From an uncultured Hungatella sp. (GTDB lineage Bacteria > Bacillota > Clostridia > Lachnospirales > Lachnospiraceae), in contig CAJUPQ010000007.1 of assembly GCA_910588505.1 (NCBI GenBank), positions 1 to 64,000 on the forward strand: a stretch of DNA of 64,000 bases, written 5' to 3'. The translations under genes and the position numbers were made by a program. This document shows positions 1 through 9,372 of the stretch, piece after piece. Each line of letters starts with the position of its first letter. Within the stretch, counting starts at the first letter, position 1. The notes beneath the pieces are model-generated. The model ran no database searches. It was not told the DNA's origin and saw only the letters and a list, made by a program, of their open reading frames with translations.

Positions 1-244
1 ATTTGGAATTTTCAGGGTCTTACATACTGTTCAATCTTCGATTTTCAAGGTCCGTTGTGTTGCTTTCTCAAAATCAGCTTGTTTATGTTACCATACTTCT
101 TTTGATCTGTCAACTATTTTTTAAATTATTTTTCAGATTCTTCATCCGATTTAGTTTTGTACGCCCCGCTCTCACGGGGCGAGTCTTATAATAACAAATC
201 CATTTACAAAAGTCAACACTTTTTTTGGAATTTTTTAACTTTTT
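1..244 (-). promoter_or_regulatory. rRNA-operon-type promoter and leader, reading off the left edge
   Basis: On the minus strand there is TTGACT (211-216), a 17-base spacer and TATTAT (188-193), a near-consensus sigma-A promoter preceded by an AT-rich upstream tract. The predicted transcript start falls on a G+C-rich hairpin, CGCCCCG/CGGGGCG (162-168 and 175-181). Further downstream on the same strand (about 10-57) is a CTTGAAAA...GATTGAACAGT stretch. It resembles the TTTGAAAACTGAAT leader and antitermination region found before 16S rRNA in Firmicutes. No rRNA body is inside the window, so the rRNA operon is inferred. No protein-coding gene is supported here. Confidence 0.55.
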
Positions 245-1771
245 TCAGACCTTTGAATCCACAGTAAACCAGAACGCAACCCCGTCCTCCACATTCCGTA
301 CACCGCATTCTTTATGGTGGGAGTCTATGATAGCCTTCACGATCGACAATCCGATCCCGCTGCCCCCATATGCCCGTGTCCTGGCTTTATCCACTTTATA
401 AAATTTTGTCCACAGGTTAGGAAGGGCCTCCTGGGGGATCTGCAGCCCCGTATTTCTCACTGTCACCCTGACATCTTCCCCCAGTTCTTCTATTATAATA
501 GAAATAACTCTCTCCCCACCCAGATGATTCAGGGCGTTGCTGACATAGTTGGTTACCACCTCCTCGATTTTAAATTCGTCCGCCCACACATGCACCGGAT
601 GATCGCAGTCAAACATAATAACCGCCTGTTTCTGTTCAATTAAGATTTTAGCGGCAGTCAATACTCCATGGATCAGTTCCACCAGGTCAAACCGCTCCAT
701 AGTCACCATGTCATTTCCCGACTCCAGGGCATTGAGGGTCAAAAGCTGCCTGACCATGGTGTTCATTTTGTTGGCCTCATCCATGATAACCTCACAGTAA
801 TAATCCCGGCTCTCCTTGTCCTCGGCCATGCCCTCTGTCAGCCCTTCAGCATACCCCTGAATCAAGGCGATCGGGGTCTTTAGTTCATGGGATACGTTGC
901 CGATAAATTCCTGCCGCATCTCGTCAATCTGGTTTTTCTCCTCAATATCTTTTAACAGCTGATTGTTGGCAGATTTCAGCTCTCCGATGGTCTCCTTTAA
1001 TTTATCTGACAGGACATTTACACTGTTGCCCAGGACTCCGATCTCATCCTGTGCATCATCCTGGTATTTGGCGTCAAAGTCCAGGTGGGACATGCGCTCT
1101 GAAATATGGGCCAGCTGCAAGATCGGTGAGGTGACCTTTTTCGTGGTAAAATACACCACGACGCTGCCGAGAACCAGAGCAATAATCCCCACATAGGCTA
1201 AAAATTTATTGGACAGCTGCACGCTTTCCCGAATACTTGCCAGAGGGATGGACATGATAAAAATGGTCCGGTTGTCCGTGTAGTACCCCCAGCTCTCCAG
1301 ATAGAACGATTTCGAGCGGCTGTCATAGGTTTTTTGGATGGTATAGTTATCTTCCTCCAGGATCAGTTCTGTCCTAGGATTATTTCTTCCCACCATGTAT
1401 TGAAATACCCGGTCCATCATAAATTTCACATCCCGGGTAGACGCTACCACCGGAGTATTGCTGAAACTGTCAATAATCACCATAGTGATATTGTACTGGT
1501 CTCCCAGATTCCGCAGAAGCTCAATAGCCGGCGTCTGTATTTCTTCCCCGTTGCTGTCTGTGATAAATTCGTCGTTAATACTCCCCCCAGCCTCCCATTT
1601 TTCCATAACCAGCTCATTCATCTTGGTGTAGCCCAGCTGCAGGGCGTCCACCTTCTGGTTTATATAGAACCATTCCAGCATCAAGTTGTTCACACACCAG
1701 ATGCCTATAAGGATGATGGCCATAAGGCCTATGAAGATCATGGTAAAGCGCACTCTTAAGGAACGTTTCAT
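245..1771 (-). CDS. Sensor histidine kinase (HAMP, HisKA, HATPase)
   Basis: Membrane sensor kinase of 508 residues, partner of the OmpR-type regulator that ends 3 bases upstream. A first membrane segment (about 10-30) and a second (about 191-209) flank an extracytoplasmic sensor domain of about 160 residues that I cannot assign to a ligand class. A HAMP linker follows, then the HisKA box GNVSHELKTP with phospho-acceptor His at about 295. The N box (NYVSNALNHL) and G box (GGSGIGLSIVKAI) of the HATPase lie in the last 120 residues. A run of A/T follows the stop. The input signal is unknown; no transporter or other target gene is adjacent. Confidence 0.93.
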   Translation of the reverse strand: MKRSLRVRFTMIFIGLMAIILIGIWCVNNLMLEWFYINQKVDALQLGYTKMNELVMEKWEAGGSINDEFITDSNGEEIQTPAIELLRNLGDQYNITMVIIDSFSNTPVVASTRDVKFMMDRVFQYMVGRNNPRTELILEEDNYTIQKTYDSRSKSFYLESWGYYTDNRTIFIMSIPLASIRESVQLSNKFLAYVGIIALVLGSVVVYFTTKKVTSPILQLAHISERMSHLDFDAKYQDDAQDEIGVLGNSVNVLSDKLKETIGELKSANNQLLKDIEEKNQIDEMRQEFIGNVSHELKTPIALIQGYAEGLTEGMAEDKESRDYYCEVIMDEANKMNTMVRQLLTLNALESGNDMVTMERFDLVELIHGVLTAAKILIEQKQAVIMFDCDHPVHVWADEFKIEEVVTNYVSNALNHLGGERVISIIIEELGEDVRVTVRNTGLQIPQEALPNLWTKFYKVDKARTRAYGGSGIGLSIVKAIIDSHHKECGVRNVEDGVAFWFTVDSKV

Positions 1772-1774
1772 ACT

Positions 1775-2461
1775 CTACCTCTGCTGCTCCGCCACTTCGA
1801 ACTTATATCCCATGCCCCAGACGGTCTTAATGTACTCCCCTTTGCTTCCCATCTTGCTTCGCAATTTTTTCACATGGGTGTCAATAGTTCTGGCGTCTCC
1901 GAAATAGTCGTAATTCCACACATTGTTCAAAATCTTCTCCCTGGACAGGGCGATCCCCTGGTTATCCACAAAGTAGGACAGCAGCTCAAACTCTTTAAAG
2001 CTTAGTTCCACCGGAGTCCCGTCAATGGTTACCTCATGAGCCGCCTTGTTGATATCAATGCCTCCCACCTGGATCACATCGCTGGCCGCGGCATTGCTTC
2101 GCCGCAGGATTGCCTCCACTCTGGCCACCAGGATCTTGGGACTAAAGGGCTTGGAAATGTACTCGTCCACTCCCAGCTCAAATCCTTTCAGCTCGTCCCG
2201 CTCCTCACCCCGGGCAGTCAGCATAATGATGGGGGTCTGAGAATACTGGCGGATGGCCTTGCAGACCTCCCACCCATCCATCTTTGGCATCATCACATCC
2301 AGAATGACCAGCGCAATATCCTTCTGCTTAAAGAATATGTCCACCGCATTCTCCCCGTCTTCTGCCTCTATGACGGAAAATCCTTTTATCGTCAGGAAAT
2401 CTTTTACCAGTTTTCTCATTCTGGCCTCGTCGTCCACCACCAGTACTTTTAGATTTTCCAT
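1775..2461 (-). CDS. OmpR/PhoB-family response regulator
   Basis: Response regulator of 228 residues. The receiver domain carries the acidic pair near residues 10-11, the phospho-acceptor Asp at about 55 (LVILDVMMP) and the conserved Lys in SKPF. A winged-helix Trans_reg_C domain follows, with the typical ending TVWGMGYKFE. The start is supported by AAGGAGG a few bases before the ATG. It is the first gene of a two-gene operon with the sensor kinase downstream. The regulated genes cannot be told from position: the neighbouring aspS/hisS genes are housekeeping and have their own promoter. Confidence 0.94.
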   Translation of the reverse strand: MENLKVLVVDDEARMRKLVKDFLTIKGFSVIEAEDGENAVDIFFKQKDIALVILDVMMPKMDGWEVCKAIRQYSQTPIIMLTARGEERDELKGFELGVDEYISKPFSPKILVARVEAILRRSNAAASDVIQVGGIDINKAAHEVTIDGTPVELSFKEFELLSYFVDNQGIALSREKILNNVWNYDYFGDARTIDTHVKKLRSKMGSKGEYIKTVWGMGYKFEVAEQQR

Positions 2462-2645
2462 GGTAAAACCTCCTTTTTCTCTGTATTAATGCCATTTTAT
2501 CAGATAATGATTCATATTTCTATGGGTTCACAGAGATTTCACAGTTGTGTCGGAGGGTACATGCCTTTTAGACAGAGCTGCTTCATATCCTCCAAAAACC
2601 GGCGCCTGACAGGCAAATCCTTATGGTCCGGTTATCTGCAGCACA

Positions 2646-2735
2646 GAAAAAGGCAGAGGAGCCGCCAAACAGCCTTTCCTGCAAGTACTCTCTGCACTCG
2701 CAAAATCAGCATATCTGCCAGTTCCTCTGCCTGCT
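2646..2735 (-). terminator. Terminator of aspS, long-loop stem
   Basis: On the minus strand AGGCAGAGGA (2732-2723) pairs perfectly with TCCTCTGCCT (2660-2651), followed by TTTTTCTG. The 62-base loop can fold further. It lies about 70 bases past the aspS stop. The remainder of the 344-base gap (2462-2805) holds the regulator's ribosome binding site near 2466 and nothing else I can support. Confidence 0.6.
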
Positions 2736-2805
2736 CTCTCCAATCACTTCCGGAATCTCTGCCTTTCTGTCACAGATAATTCTTCCGGCGCTTTTTTGCC
2801 TGCGC

Positions 2806-4599
2806 TTACGCCTCTTCCTCCTGGGCGATCTCAATGCCCAGTTCCTGAAGCTGCTTTTCGTCTACCGGAGTGGGGGCCTCGGTCATGAGGCAGGACGCGT
2901 CCTTTACCTTTGGGAACGCGATAACGTCCCGGATGCTGTCTGCTCCCACCATCAGCATGGCCAGGCGGTCCAGGCCGTAGGCCAGCCCTGCGTGGGGCGG
3001 AACGCCGAACTTAAATGCCTCCAGAAGGAATCCGAACTGCTCGTTTGCCTTCTCCGGCGTAAATCCTAAAACCTCAAACATTTTTGCCTGGATATCCGCC
3101 TGGTGGATACGGACGGAGCCGCCGCCCAGCTCCGTGCCGTTGAGCACGATATCGTAGGCTTTGGCCCTGACAGAACCCGGGTCCTCGTCGATCTTGCCCC
3201 AGTCCTCCTCCATGGGCATGGTAAATGGATGGTGCATGGCCACGAACCGTCCCTGCTCTTCGGAGTACTCCAAAAGCGGGAACTGGGTAACCCACAAAAA
3301 TTTAAAGTCGTCTTTCTTCAAAAGGTCCTGCTGCCTTGCCAGCTCCAGACGGAGATTGCCCAGCACGTCCCACACTACCTTGTTCTTGTCAGCGGCAAAG
3401 AGAAGGAGATCTCCTGGTTTGCCGTCCATGGCAGCTGCCAGGTCATGCAGCTGCTCTTCGGTCATAAATTTGGCGAAGGAAGACTTGTAAGAGCCGTCCT
3501 CCAAAACAGCCAGATAGGCCAGCCCTTTGGCTCCAAAGCCCTTGGCAAACTCCACCAGAGCGTCAATCTTCTTGCGGGCCATGCCGCCCTGGCCCTTGGC
3601 ATTGATTCCCCGGACACTTCCGCCCTGGTCCAGGGCGTTTTTGAACACGGCAAACTCACAGTCTCTCACCACGGAGGACACGTCTTTCAGCTCCATGCCA
3701 AAGCGCAGGTCAGGCTTGTCGGAGCCAAAGCGGTCCATAGCCTCCTGCCACGTCATCCTGGGGATGGGCATGGGAATCTCCACATCCATCAGCTCCTTAA
3801 ACAGCCTCTGGAGCAGACGCTCATTGACATCGATCACATCGTCCACATCCACAAAGGACAGCTCCATGTCGATCTGGGTAAACTCCGGCTGGCGGTCCGC
3901 CCGAAGATCCTCATCCCTGTAGCATCTGGCCAGCTGGAAGTAACGGTCATAGCCGGAGCACATCAGCAGCTGTTTGAACAGCTGGGGGGACTGGGGCAGG
4001 GCGTAGAAGGAGCCCGGGTGTACCCGGCTGGGCACCAGATAGTCTCTGGCTCCCTCAGGCGTGCTCTTTATAAGGGTAGGAGTCTCAATCTCCAGAAAGC
4101 CTTCCTCTGCCAGAAATTTTCTGGTGAGAATAGCGATATTGCTTCGAAACATCATGCTTCTTTGCAGGTCAGGCCGCCTTAAATCCAGGAAACGGTATTT
4201 TAGCCGCAGCTCTTCCTTGGTCTTGGAGTTCTCCTCAATAGGGAAGGGCGGGGTCTCGGACTCTGACAGGATCCGCAGGCCGGATGCCCGCACCTCGATG
4301 GCTCCTGTGGCCAGGTTTTCATTAACGCCGCCGGACCGGGCCTCCACCTTTCCTGTGACGGCGATGACAAATTCGCTGCGCAGTTTCTCCGCCTTTGAAA
4401 AGCTTTCCGCCCCGCAGTCGCTCTCCTCAAAAATGATCTGCAAAATCCCGCTTCTGTCCCTCAAGTCCACAAAAATAATGCCGCCTTTATTTCTGCTCTT
4501 CTGCACCCAGCCCATAACCGTGACATGTTCGCCTACATTGGCCGTGCCAAGCTCCGTACATCTGTGGGACCGCTTCAGCCCCATCATTGATTCTGCCAT
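2806..4599 (-). CDS. aspS: Aspartyl-tRNA synthetase
   Basis: Charges tRNA-Asp with aspartate in the cytoplasm. About 597 residues, the usual size for the bacterial type that carries a GAD insertion. An N-terminal OB-fold anticodon-binding domain (GWVQKSRNKGGIIFVDLRD) is followed by the class II catalytic core with motif 2 (ARCYRDEDLRADRQPEF) and motif 3 (GLAYGLDRLAMLM). I chose the ATG at 4599 (MAESMMGLKRSH) over the in-frame ATG at 4644, because GGAGG lies 5 bases before 4599 and homology begins there. It follows hisS by about 100 bases on the same strand, the classic hisS-aspS order, and is probably co-transcribed. I cannot tell whether it also charges tRNA-Asn. Confidence 0.97.
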   Translation of the reverse strand: MAESMMGLKRSHRCTELGTANVGEHVTVMGWVQKSRNKGGIIFVDLRDRSGILQIIFEESDCGAESFSKAEKLRSEFVIAVTGKVEARSGGVNENLATGAIEVRASGLRILSESETPPFPIEENSKTKEELRLKYRFLDLRRPDLQRSMMFRSNIAILTRKFLAEEGFLEIETPTLIKSTPEGARDYLVPSRVHPGSFYALPQSPQLFKQLLMCSGYDRYFQLARCYRDEDLRADRQPEFTQIDMELSFVDVDDVIDVNERLLQRLFKELMDVEIPMPIPRMTWQEAMDRFGSDKPDLRFGMELKDVSSVVRDCEFAVFKNALDQGGSVRGINAKGQGGMARKKIDALVEFAKGFGAKGLAYLAVLEDGSYKSSFAKFMTEEQLHDLAAAMDGKPGDLLLFAADKNKVVWDVLGNLRLELARQQDLLKKDDFKFLWVTQFPLLEYSEEQGRFVAMHHPFTMPMEEDWGKIDEDPGSVRAKAYDIVLNGTELGGGSVRIHQADIQAKMFEVLGFTPEKANEQFGFLLEAFKFGVPPHAGLAYGLDRLAMLMVGADSIRDVIAFPKVKDASCLMTEAPTPVDEKQLQELGIEIAQEEEA

Positions 4600-4701
4600 A
4601 ATCTCCTCCATTTCTGCCAGCGGGTTTCCGGGTACTCTTTGCACTCCGCTGCATTTCGATTTTTAAAGTCAGGCCTGCAACTGGCCTTTAGCGCCTGCTG
4701 C

Positions 4702-5964
4702 CTACTTAAGCGCTTCCCTGTAAAATTCCCTGAACTGAGTGTAACCGTCTTTCTGCAGCTGCTCTTTCTGGAACTTCTTGTTCTTGTTCATCTGGGCCAC
4801 CAGAACCTGGATGCCCTCTGCCCGCGCTTTCATGGCCTCATTGATCACATCTCCAAGCCGCTTGCTGCCCAGCCCCTTTTCGAAGAGGTAGGCGATCTTT
4901 TCCTCCTGGTCCGGAACCTGGAAGTTTTGGTCCATCAGGATGGTGACGATCCGCTCAAATCCGATGGAGAAGCCGCAGGCCGGGGTCTCCATGCCGGTAA
5001 ACTTGCCGATCATCTTGTCGTAGCGGCCGCCGCCTGCCACGGAACCGCCAAAGCCCTCCATGGCCACCTCGAAAATGGTTCCCGTATAGTAGGACATCCC
5101 TCTCACCAGGGTAGGGTCAAATTCGATGTTAAATTCCGCCACAGCCACGTCTTTCACCGTATCCATAATGTGGGCCAGTCCCTGGGACACACTCTGGGGC
5201 ATCACATCTTTTAACAGCTCTCCCAGCCTGCGCACGCCGTCGGCGTCCTTTGTCACTGTGGTGAACAGGCCAAGGTATCGCTCCACCTGGTCCTCCCCGT
5301 AGCCGTTTTCCAGAAGCTCCGCCTTTACGCCGTTCATGCCGATCTTGTCCATCTTGTCCAGGGTGATAAACACCTGGTCGTAGGACTCCTCACGAAAGCC
5401 GCACCAGGCGGCCATGCCTTTTAAGATCCCACGGTCATTGATCCGCACCGTGAAGGAATTGTCCGGGCAGATCTTCCCCAGGGCCGTGGTGGTGGCCAGG
5501 ATCAGCTCAATCTCCGCCAGGGAGGTGGCGTCCCCAAGAATGTCGATGTCGCACTGGACAAACTGACGGAAGCGCCCTTTCTGGGGCCGGTCAGCCCGCC
5601 ACACGCTGCCCATCTGCAAGGCCTTAAACGGGGATGGGAGGGACGCCGCATTGTTGGAGTAGTATCTGGCCAGGGGTACGGTCAGGTCGTAGCGGAGCCC
5701 GCCGTCCACCAGATCCCCGTCGGACCTGGCGCTCTCCAGGTTCAGCTTCTCGCCTCTCTTTAAGATCTTGAAGATCAGTTTTTCATTGTCCCCGCCCTGC
5801 TTGCTGGTCAGATTCTCGATGTGCTCCACACACGGAGTCTCGATCCGGGAGAAGCCGAAGGCTCTGTAGGTCTCCTGGATCTGACTCATAACATAGTTTC
5901 GGATCTGCATCTCCCCGGGCAGGATATCTTTCATACCGGTTACCGGCTTTTTCTTCAATGCCAT
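4702..5964 (-). CDS. hisS: Histidyl-tRNA synthetase
   Basis: Charges tRNA-His. 420 residues, the usual bacterial length. Class II core motifs are visible: motif 2 region WRADRPQKGRFRQFVQCD, the histidine-specific loop LVRGMSYYTGTIFEV, and motif 3 (CGFSIGFERI). The C-terminal anticodon-binding domain follows (residues about 330-420). The ATG is preceded by GCGGGG. A strong promoter lies 48-76 bases upstream (6012-6040). The upstream gap is too short for a full T-box leader, so any amino-acid control would need another mechanism. Confidence 0.97.
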   Translation of the reverse strand: MALKKKPVTGMKDILPGEMQIRNYVMSQIQETYRAFGFSRIETPCVEHIENLTSKQGGDNEKLIFKILKRGEKLNLESARSDGDLVDGGLRYDLTVPLARYYSNNAASLPSPFKALQMGSVWRADRPQKGRFRQFVQCDIDILGDATSLAEIELILATTTALGKICPDNSFTVRINDRGILKGMAAWCGFREESYDQVFITLDKMDKIGMNGVKAELLENGYGEDQVERYLGLFTTVTKDADGVRRLGELLKDVMPQSVSQGLAHIMDTVKDVAVAEFNIEFDPTLVRGMSYYTGTIFEVAMEGFGGSVAGGGRYDKMIGKFTGMETPACGFSIGFERIVTILMDQNFQVPDQEEKIAYLFEKGLGSKRLGDVINEAMKARAEGIQVLVAQMNKNKKFQKEQLQKDGYTQFREFYREALK

Positions 5965-6011
5965 AGATTTTCCCCGCTTTCTTCCTCTTTTAATCCTGTT
6001 TTGTGTAAACG

Positions 6012-6040
6012 ATTATACTATTACTGTCCGTAAATGGCAA
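6012..6040 (-). promoter_or_regulatory. Promoter of hisS-aspS
   Basis: On the minus strand TTGCCA (6035-6040), exactly 17 bases, then TATAAT (6012-6017). The predicted start of transcription is about 40 bases before the hisS ATG. Confidence 0.7.
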
Positions 6041-6074
6041 TGTTTTTATGATGTTTTGGGGCTGCCTAAATTTC

Positions 6075-6103
6075 TTGCGTTTTTTTCATATCATGTGTAT
6101 ACT
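6075..6103 (+). promoter_or_regulatory. Promoter of the yesM/yesN-type pair
   Basis: TTGCGT (6075-6080), 17 bases, TATACT (6098-6103). A start 6-7 bases downstream of the -10 would coincide with the ATG chosen for the kinase at 6110, implying a leaderless or near-leaderless transcript. No Shine-Dalgarno is visible before that ATG. Confidence 0.5.
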
Positions 6104-6109
6104 ATAACC

Positions 6110-7852
6110 ATGAGAAGAAACGGCTATATACAGCATTTATTTATTTTGTTGGGGACTATGATCACTTTCGTCGTCCTCCTGCTGGGTGGCATCGCGTTTT
6201 ATGGAAAGACCCAGATTGAAAATGAGCTTTTCTTTGTAAACAAGCGTTCTCTAAAGCAGATCGGCCTTGGCACCAGTTTAAAGCTGGCGGAATATAACCA
6301 TTTAAGCAGCAAAATTGCCAATGACAGCCATATCATCGACATGCTGAGTCAAAATGAGGATGTCCGCAACGGCGATGCTGTGGAAAAAGCGACTCAGGAG
6401 ATCCTTGACAGTTACGCCTGGACCTATTCTGAATATAACGCCCTAGTTTATACCTATGTTATGTCCAAAGAAGGAACTCTCTACCCCAGCGCCTACAGCC
6501 GGGACACCGCTATGGAACTGATCCTGGAATATTTTGATTTTGATGATTTTCTTGCAAAACCGGATGTTTTTTATTATCAGCCGACCATTGAAAACAAAAA
6601 GGAAAAGGGTGTAACCCGCTATTCCTTTTTTTTGATACGAAAAATAAAGGACCATATTACGGAAGAAGTGTATGGCTATGTTATTTTAAATATCAGCGAA
6701 AAGAATCTCTATGACACCTATAAGGATCTGATCGATACAGGCAAAAACTTTTATATTACCGACCCTGACGGCATGATCATCTCCGAAAAAGACAAACAGC
6801 GGATCGGGACTTTCTGCGGCGTCAAGATCAGCCAGATCATCGCCAGCGGTCATGAGGATAAACTGGTCCTGTGGGATGACCGGGGAAAGGAGTCGTATTT
6901 TCTCTACTATGAGATCCCCCAGACCGGCTGGTATCTGGTTGAGACCATTGAAACGTCAGGGCTTTTAGTCTCTCTCGGAAAATTTAATCTGCTGATCGTG
7001 GGGACTACGGCTGTGGTGATTATTGTCCTGCTTTTCATCTTAAATTTCTTTTTGAAGGCCATATCAGAGCCTGTTATGGCGGTGAAAGAGCGGATGACAG
7101 AAGTGGCGGACGGCAACATGCAGGTACGCCTCCCTGAATCCGGGAAAGGCGAATTTGGGGAAATGGCCAGAGCATTTAACTATATGGTCAACCAGATGAA
7201 CGAATCCATGGATGCCGTGAAGGAGGAGGAAAAGCAAAAGCGCCTTGCGGAACAGGATTTTCTCCGGGCGCAGATCAACCCTCATTTCATCTACAATACC
7301 TTAAGCTCCATTCGTTTTTTTGTGGAGATGAACCGAAATAAAGAAGCGGAGGACATGCTCTATCATTTTTCCAGGATCCTGCGAAAGTCCCTGTCAAACC
7401 CCAATGCGTTTGTGACCATCGGCGCGGAGCTTGAGACCATTAAAGACTATGTGGAACTTCAGAAAAAAAGGTATGAAAACAGTTTTATTGTGGAATATGA
7501 GATTGATCATGAAATCCTTGAAAATAAAATCCCTGTATTTATTCTCCAGCCCATTGTGGAAAACGCGATTTTTCACGGGATGACGCCGGAAAGGGTCTGC
7601 CGAATCTTGATCAGAGGCTTTGAACAGGGGGATTGCCTGTATTTGCTCATCTCTGACAACGGCCGGGGCATCAAATCAGAACAGTTAAACCAGCTGTTCT
7701 TAAAGGAAGGGCATCTGAGCAAGGTGGGAATCCAAAACGTTCACGAAAGAATCCAGCTGAATTTCGGAGAGGAGTACGGTTTAAAAGTAGAGAGTGTTGA
7801 GGGAAAAGGAACTACGGTAACTTTTGTTTTGCCAAGGAGAATGGAATGTTAA
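6110..7852 (+). CDS. YesM-family sensor histidine kinase
   Basis: Sensor kinase of 580 residues from this start, the LytS/YesM type that usually senses extracellular carbohydrates. Order: TM1 (about 10-31); an extracytoplasmic Cache-like domain; TM2 (about 280-300); HAMP; the His_kinase domain with INPHFIYNTLSSIRFF (phospho-acceptor His); and a HATPase with ILQPIVENAIFHG and DNGRGI. An upstream in-frame ATG at 6056 would add 18 residues, but it lies inside the promoter, so I prefer 6110. Its last bases overlap the start of the paired AraC-type regulator by 7 bases. Members of this family are often next to a sugar ABC transporter; none is adjacent here. Confidence 0.9.
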   Translation: MRRNGYIQHLFILLGTMITFVVLLLGGIAFYGKTQIENELFFVNKRSLKQIGLGTSLKLAEYNHLSSKIANDSHIIDMLSQNEDVRNGDAVEKATQEILDSYAWTYSEYNALVYTYVMSKEGTLYPSAYSRDTAMELILEYFDFDDFLAKPDVFYYQPTIENKKEKGVTRYSFFLIRKIKDHITEEVYGYVILNISEKNLYDTYKDLIDTGKNFYITDPDGMIISEKDKQRIGTFCGVKISQIIASGHEDKLVLWDDRGKESYFLYYEIPQTGWYLVETIETSGLLVSLGKFNLLIVGTTAVVIIVLLFILNFFLKAISEPVMAVKERMTEVADGNMQVRLPESGKGEFGEMARAFNYMVNQMNESMDAVKEEEKQKRLAEQDFLRAQINPHFIYNTLSSIRFFVEMNRNKEAEDMLYHFSRILRKSLSNPNAFVTIGAELETIKDYVELQKKRYENSFIVEYEIDHEILENKIPVFILQPIVENAIFHGMTPERVCRILIRGFEQGDCLYLLISDNGRGIKSEQLNQLFLKEGHLSKVGIQNVHERIQLNFGEEYGLKVESVEGKGTTVTFVLPRRMEC

Positions 7853-9324
7853 GTGTGTTGATTGTTGATGATGAGGCTCCCATCAGGGATTGGGTGGAGT
7901 ACTGTCTAAAGCGGGAGCCGGAAAAAATACAGATCCTGGGCGTGGCCAAAAGCGGACAGGAGGCCTGTTCCCTGGTGAAAAACCAGATCCCGGAAGTGAT
8001 CATTACCGATATCCGCATGCCGGGAATGAGCGGCCTGGAACTGATGAAATACATGCGTGAGCGGGCGCCCTACACAGAGTTTATCATTCTGACCAACTAC
8101 GCGGAGTTTTCTTACGCCAAGGAGGCGATCTCCTGGGGAGCCAGGGAATATCTGCTGAAATCGGAAATGAAGGCCGATGATCTGATCCGCATTTTAAATA
8201 AGATTGAGGAGGAAAAACTACGGATCAGACACAGCAAAAAACAGCAGCGGCTTCCCAACGGTTTTGTGGATCTGTATGGCTTGTATCAGACGGACCAGGA
8301 TTCCAGACGCAGGGAGTTTCTAACGGATATCGGCGTCCGGACAGAGGAGGCCTGCCAGGTCCTCTGTTTTGGCCAGAGCCAGCCTGAAAAACAGGGGGAG
8401 TTTTTCACTTCCCTGGCGGCTGCGGAGGGTGTGAGCCGCTGTATTCCAGCGTCAAGAAACGAATACCTGCTGCTGATCCTTCAAGACGCCCATCCAAGGA
8501 AGCTTAAAGGCGCGGGAAGACGCATGGCTGAAAAAATCCTGGATTCCCGCAATACTGTGGTGGGGATCAGCCATTGTTTTTCGGATACGGAAGATTTTAT
8601 TACAGGCTTAAAGCAGGCCATCACAGCCTATGAGTACCATTTTCTTTCGGAAAATCAGCGAATTTTCGATTATGACAGCCTGGCCCACTTACCTCAGCTA
8701 AATTTTGAGATGGTAAGGTCCAAATATCAGGAAATCCAGACAGCTTTATCGTATAATCAGTATGATCAGGCGCTGGTTTATCTGGAACAATGGTTTTCCA
8801 TGTTAAAGGACATCAGCGCCCAGGACGTGGAATGGGCTGTTGAACGATGCCGCCGTCTGGTCCTTATGGTGGAGGAGCAGTGTTTTCACCTGGACCCTTC
8901 TGAGGAGAGGGAGGCCAAAATAGGCTTTCTTCCGAAGAATTTACGGGAATGTAAAAATTATTGTGAGCAGCTGATCCAAAAACTGTACGATAAAAAGAAC
9001 GGGAAATATTCCCAGTCCATTGAGCAGGCCCTGAACTATATTCACAACAATTATAATAAAGATATTTCCCTTGTCCACGTGGCCGGAATCATCTTCCGGT
9101 CTCCTGAATATTTTTCCAGGCTTTTTAAGGAAGAGGTGGGGGAGAATTTCAGCACTTACCTGATACGCTACCGCCTAAACCGCGCCCGGGAGATGCTGAA
9201 AAAAACGGATATGAAGATATCGGAGATCTCCTATCAGGTAGGCTACTCCACTCAGAGTTATTTTTCACGCCTTTATAAAAAATATATGGGGAAAACTCCG
9301 GAAGAAGAGCGCTCTAAATCATAA
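7846..9324 (+). CDS. YesN-type response regulator with AraC DNA-binding domain
   Basis: Response regulator of 492 residues. The receiver is at 1-120 with phospho-acceptor Asp at about 55 (VIITDIRMPG). A long middle segment of about 260 residues follows, then a C-terminal AraC/XylS double helix-turn-helix (about 395-488: IEQALNYIHNNYNKDISL ... IGYSTQSYFSRLYKKYMG pattern). AAGGAG sits 6 bases before the ATG, inside the end of the kinase gene, so the two are translationally coupled. A bidirectional terminator ends the operon. Confidence 0.94.
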   Translation: MLSVLIVDDEAPIRDWVEYCLKREPEKIQILGVAKSGQEACSLVKNQIPEVIITDIRMPGMSGLELMKYMRERAPYTEFIILTNYAEFSYAKEAISWGAREYLLKSEMKADDLIRILNKIEEEKLRIRHSKKQQRLPNGFVDLYGLYQTDQDSRRREFLTDIGVRTEEACQVLCFGQSQPEKQGEFFTSLAAAEGVSRCIPASRNEYLLLILQDAHPRKLKGAGRRMAEKILDSRNTVVGISHCFSDTEDFITGLKQAITAYEYHFLSENQRIFDYDSLAHLPQLNFEMVRSKYQEIQTALSYNQYDQALVYLEQWFSMLKDISAQDVEWAVERCRRLVLMVEEQCFHLDPSEEREAKIGFLPKNLRECKNYCEQLIQKLYDKKNGKYSQSIEQALNYIHNNYNKDISLVHVAGIIFRSPEYFSRLFKEEVGENFSTYLIRYRLNRAREMLKKTDMKISEISYQVGYSTQSYFSRLYKKYMGKTPEEERSKS

Positions 9325-9330
9325 CATTCC

Positions 9331-9366
9331 AAAAGGGAGCCGCCCCGTTTGGCAGCTCCCTTTTTT
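9331..9366. terminator. Bidirectional terminator between convergent operons
   Basis: AAAAGGGAGC...GCTCCCTTTTTT: a 6-bp G+C stem extended by GCC/GGC, flanked by A and T runs. It can end both the plus-strand regulator operon and the minus-strand nucleoside-catabolism operon. Confidence 0.8.
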
Positions 9367-9372
9367 CTTAGT

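Noticed and set aside
3..191. 62-residue open frame at the left edge
   Set aside because: It is antisense to the rRNA-type promoter and leader, has odd composition and no ribosome binding site.
3103..4182. 359-codon open frame on the plus strand
   Set aside because: Antisense to aspS, which is certain.
5965..6109. T-box riboswitch before hisS
   Set aside because: The gap is about 145 bases and the predicted leader only about 40 bases, too short for a T-box, and no T-box consensus is seen.
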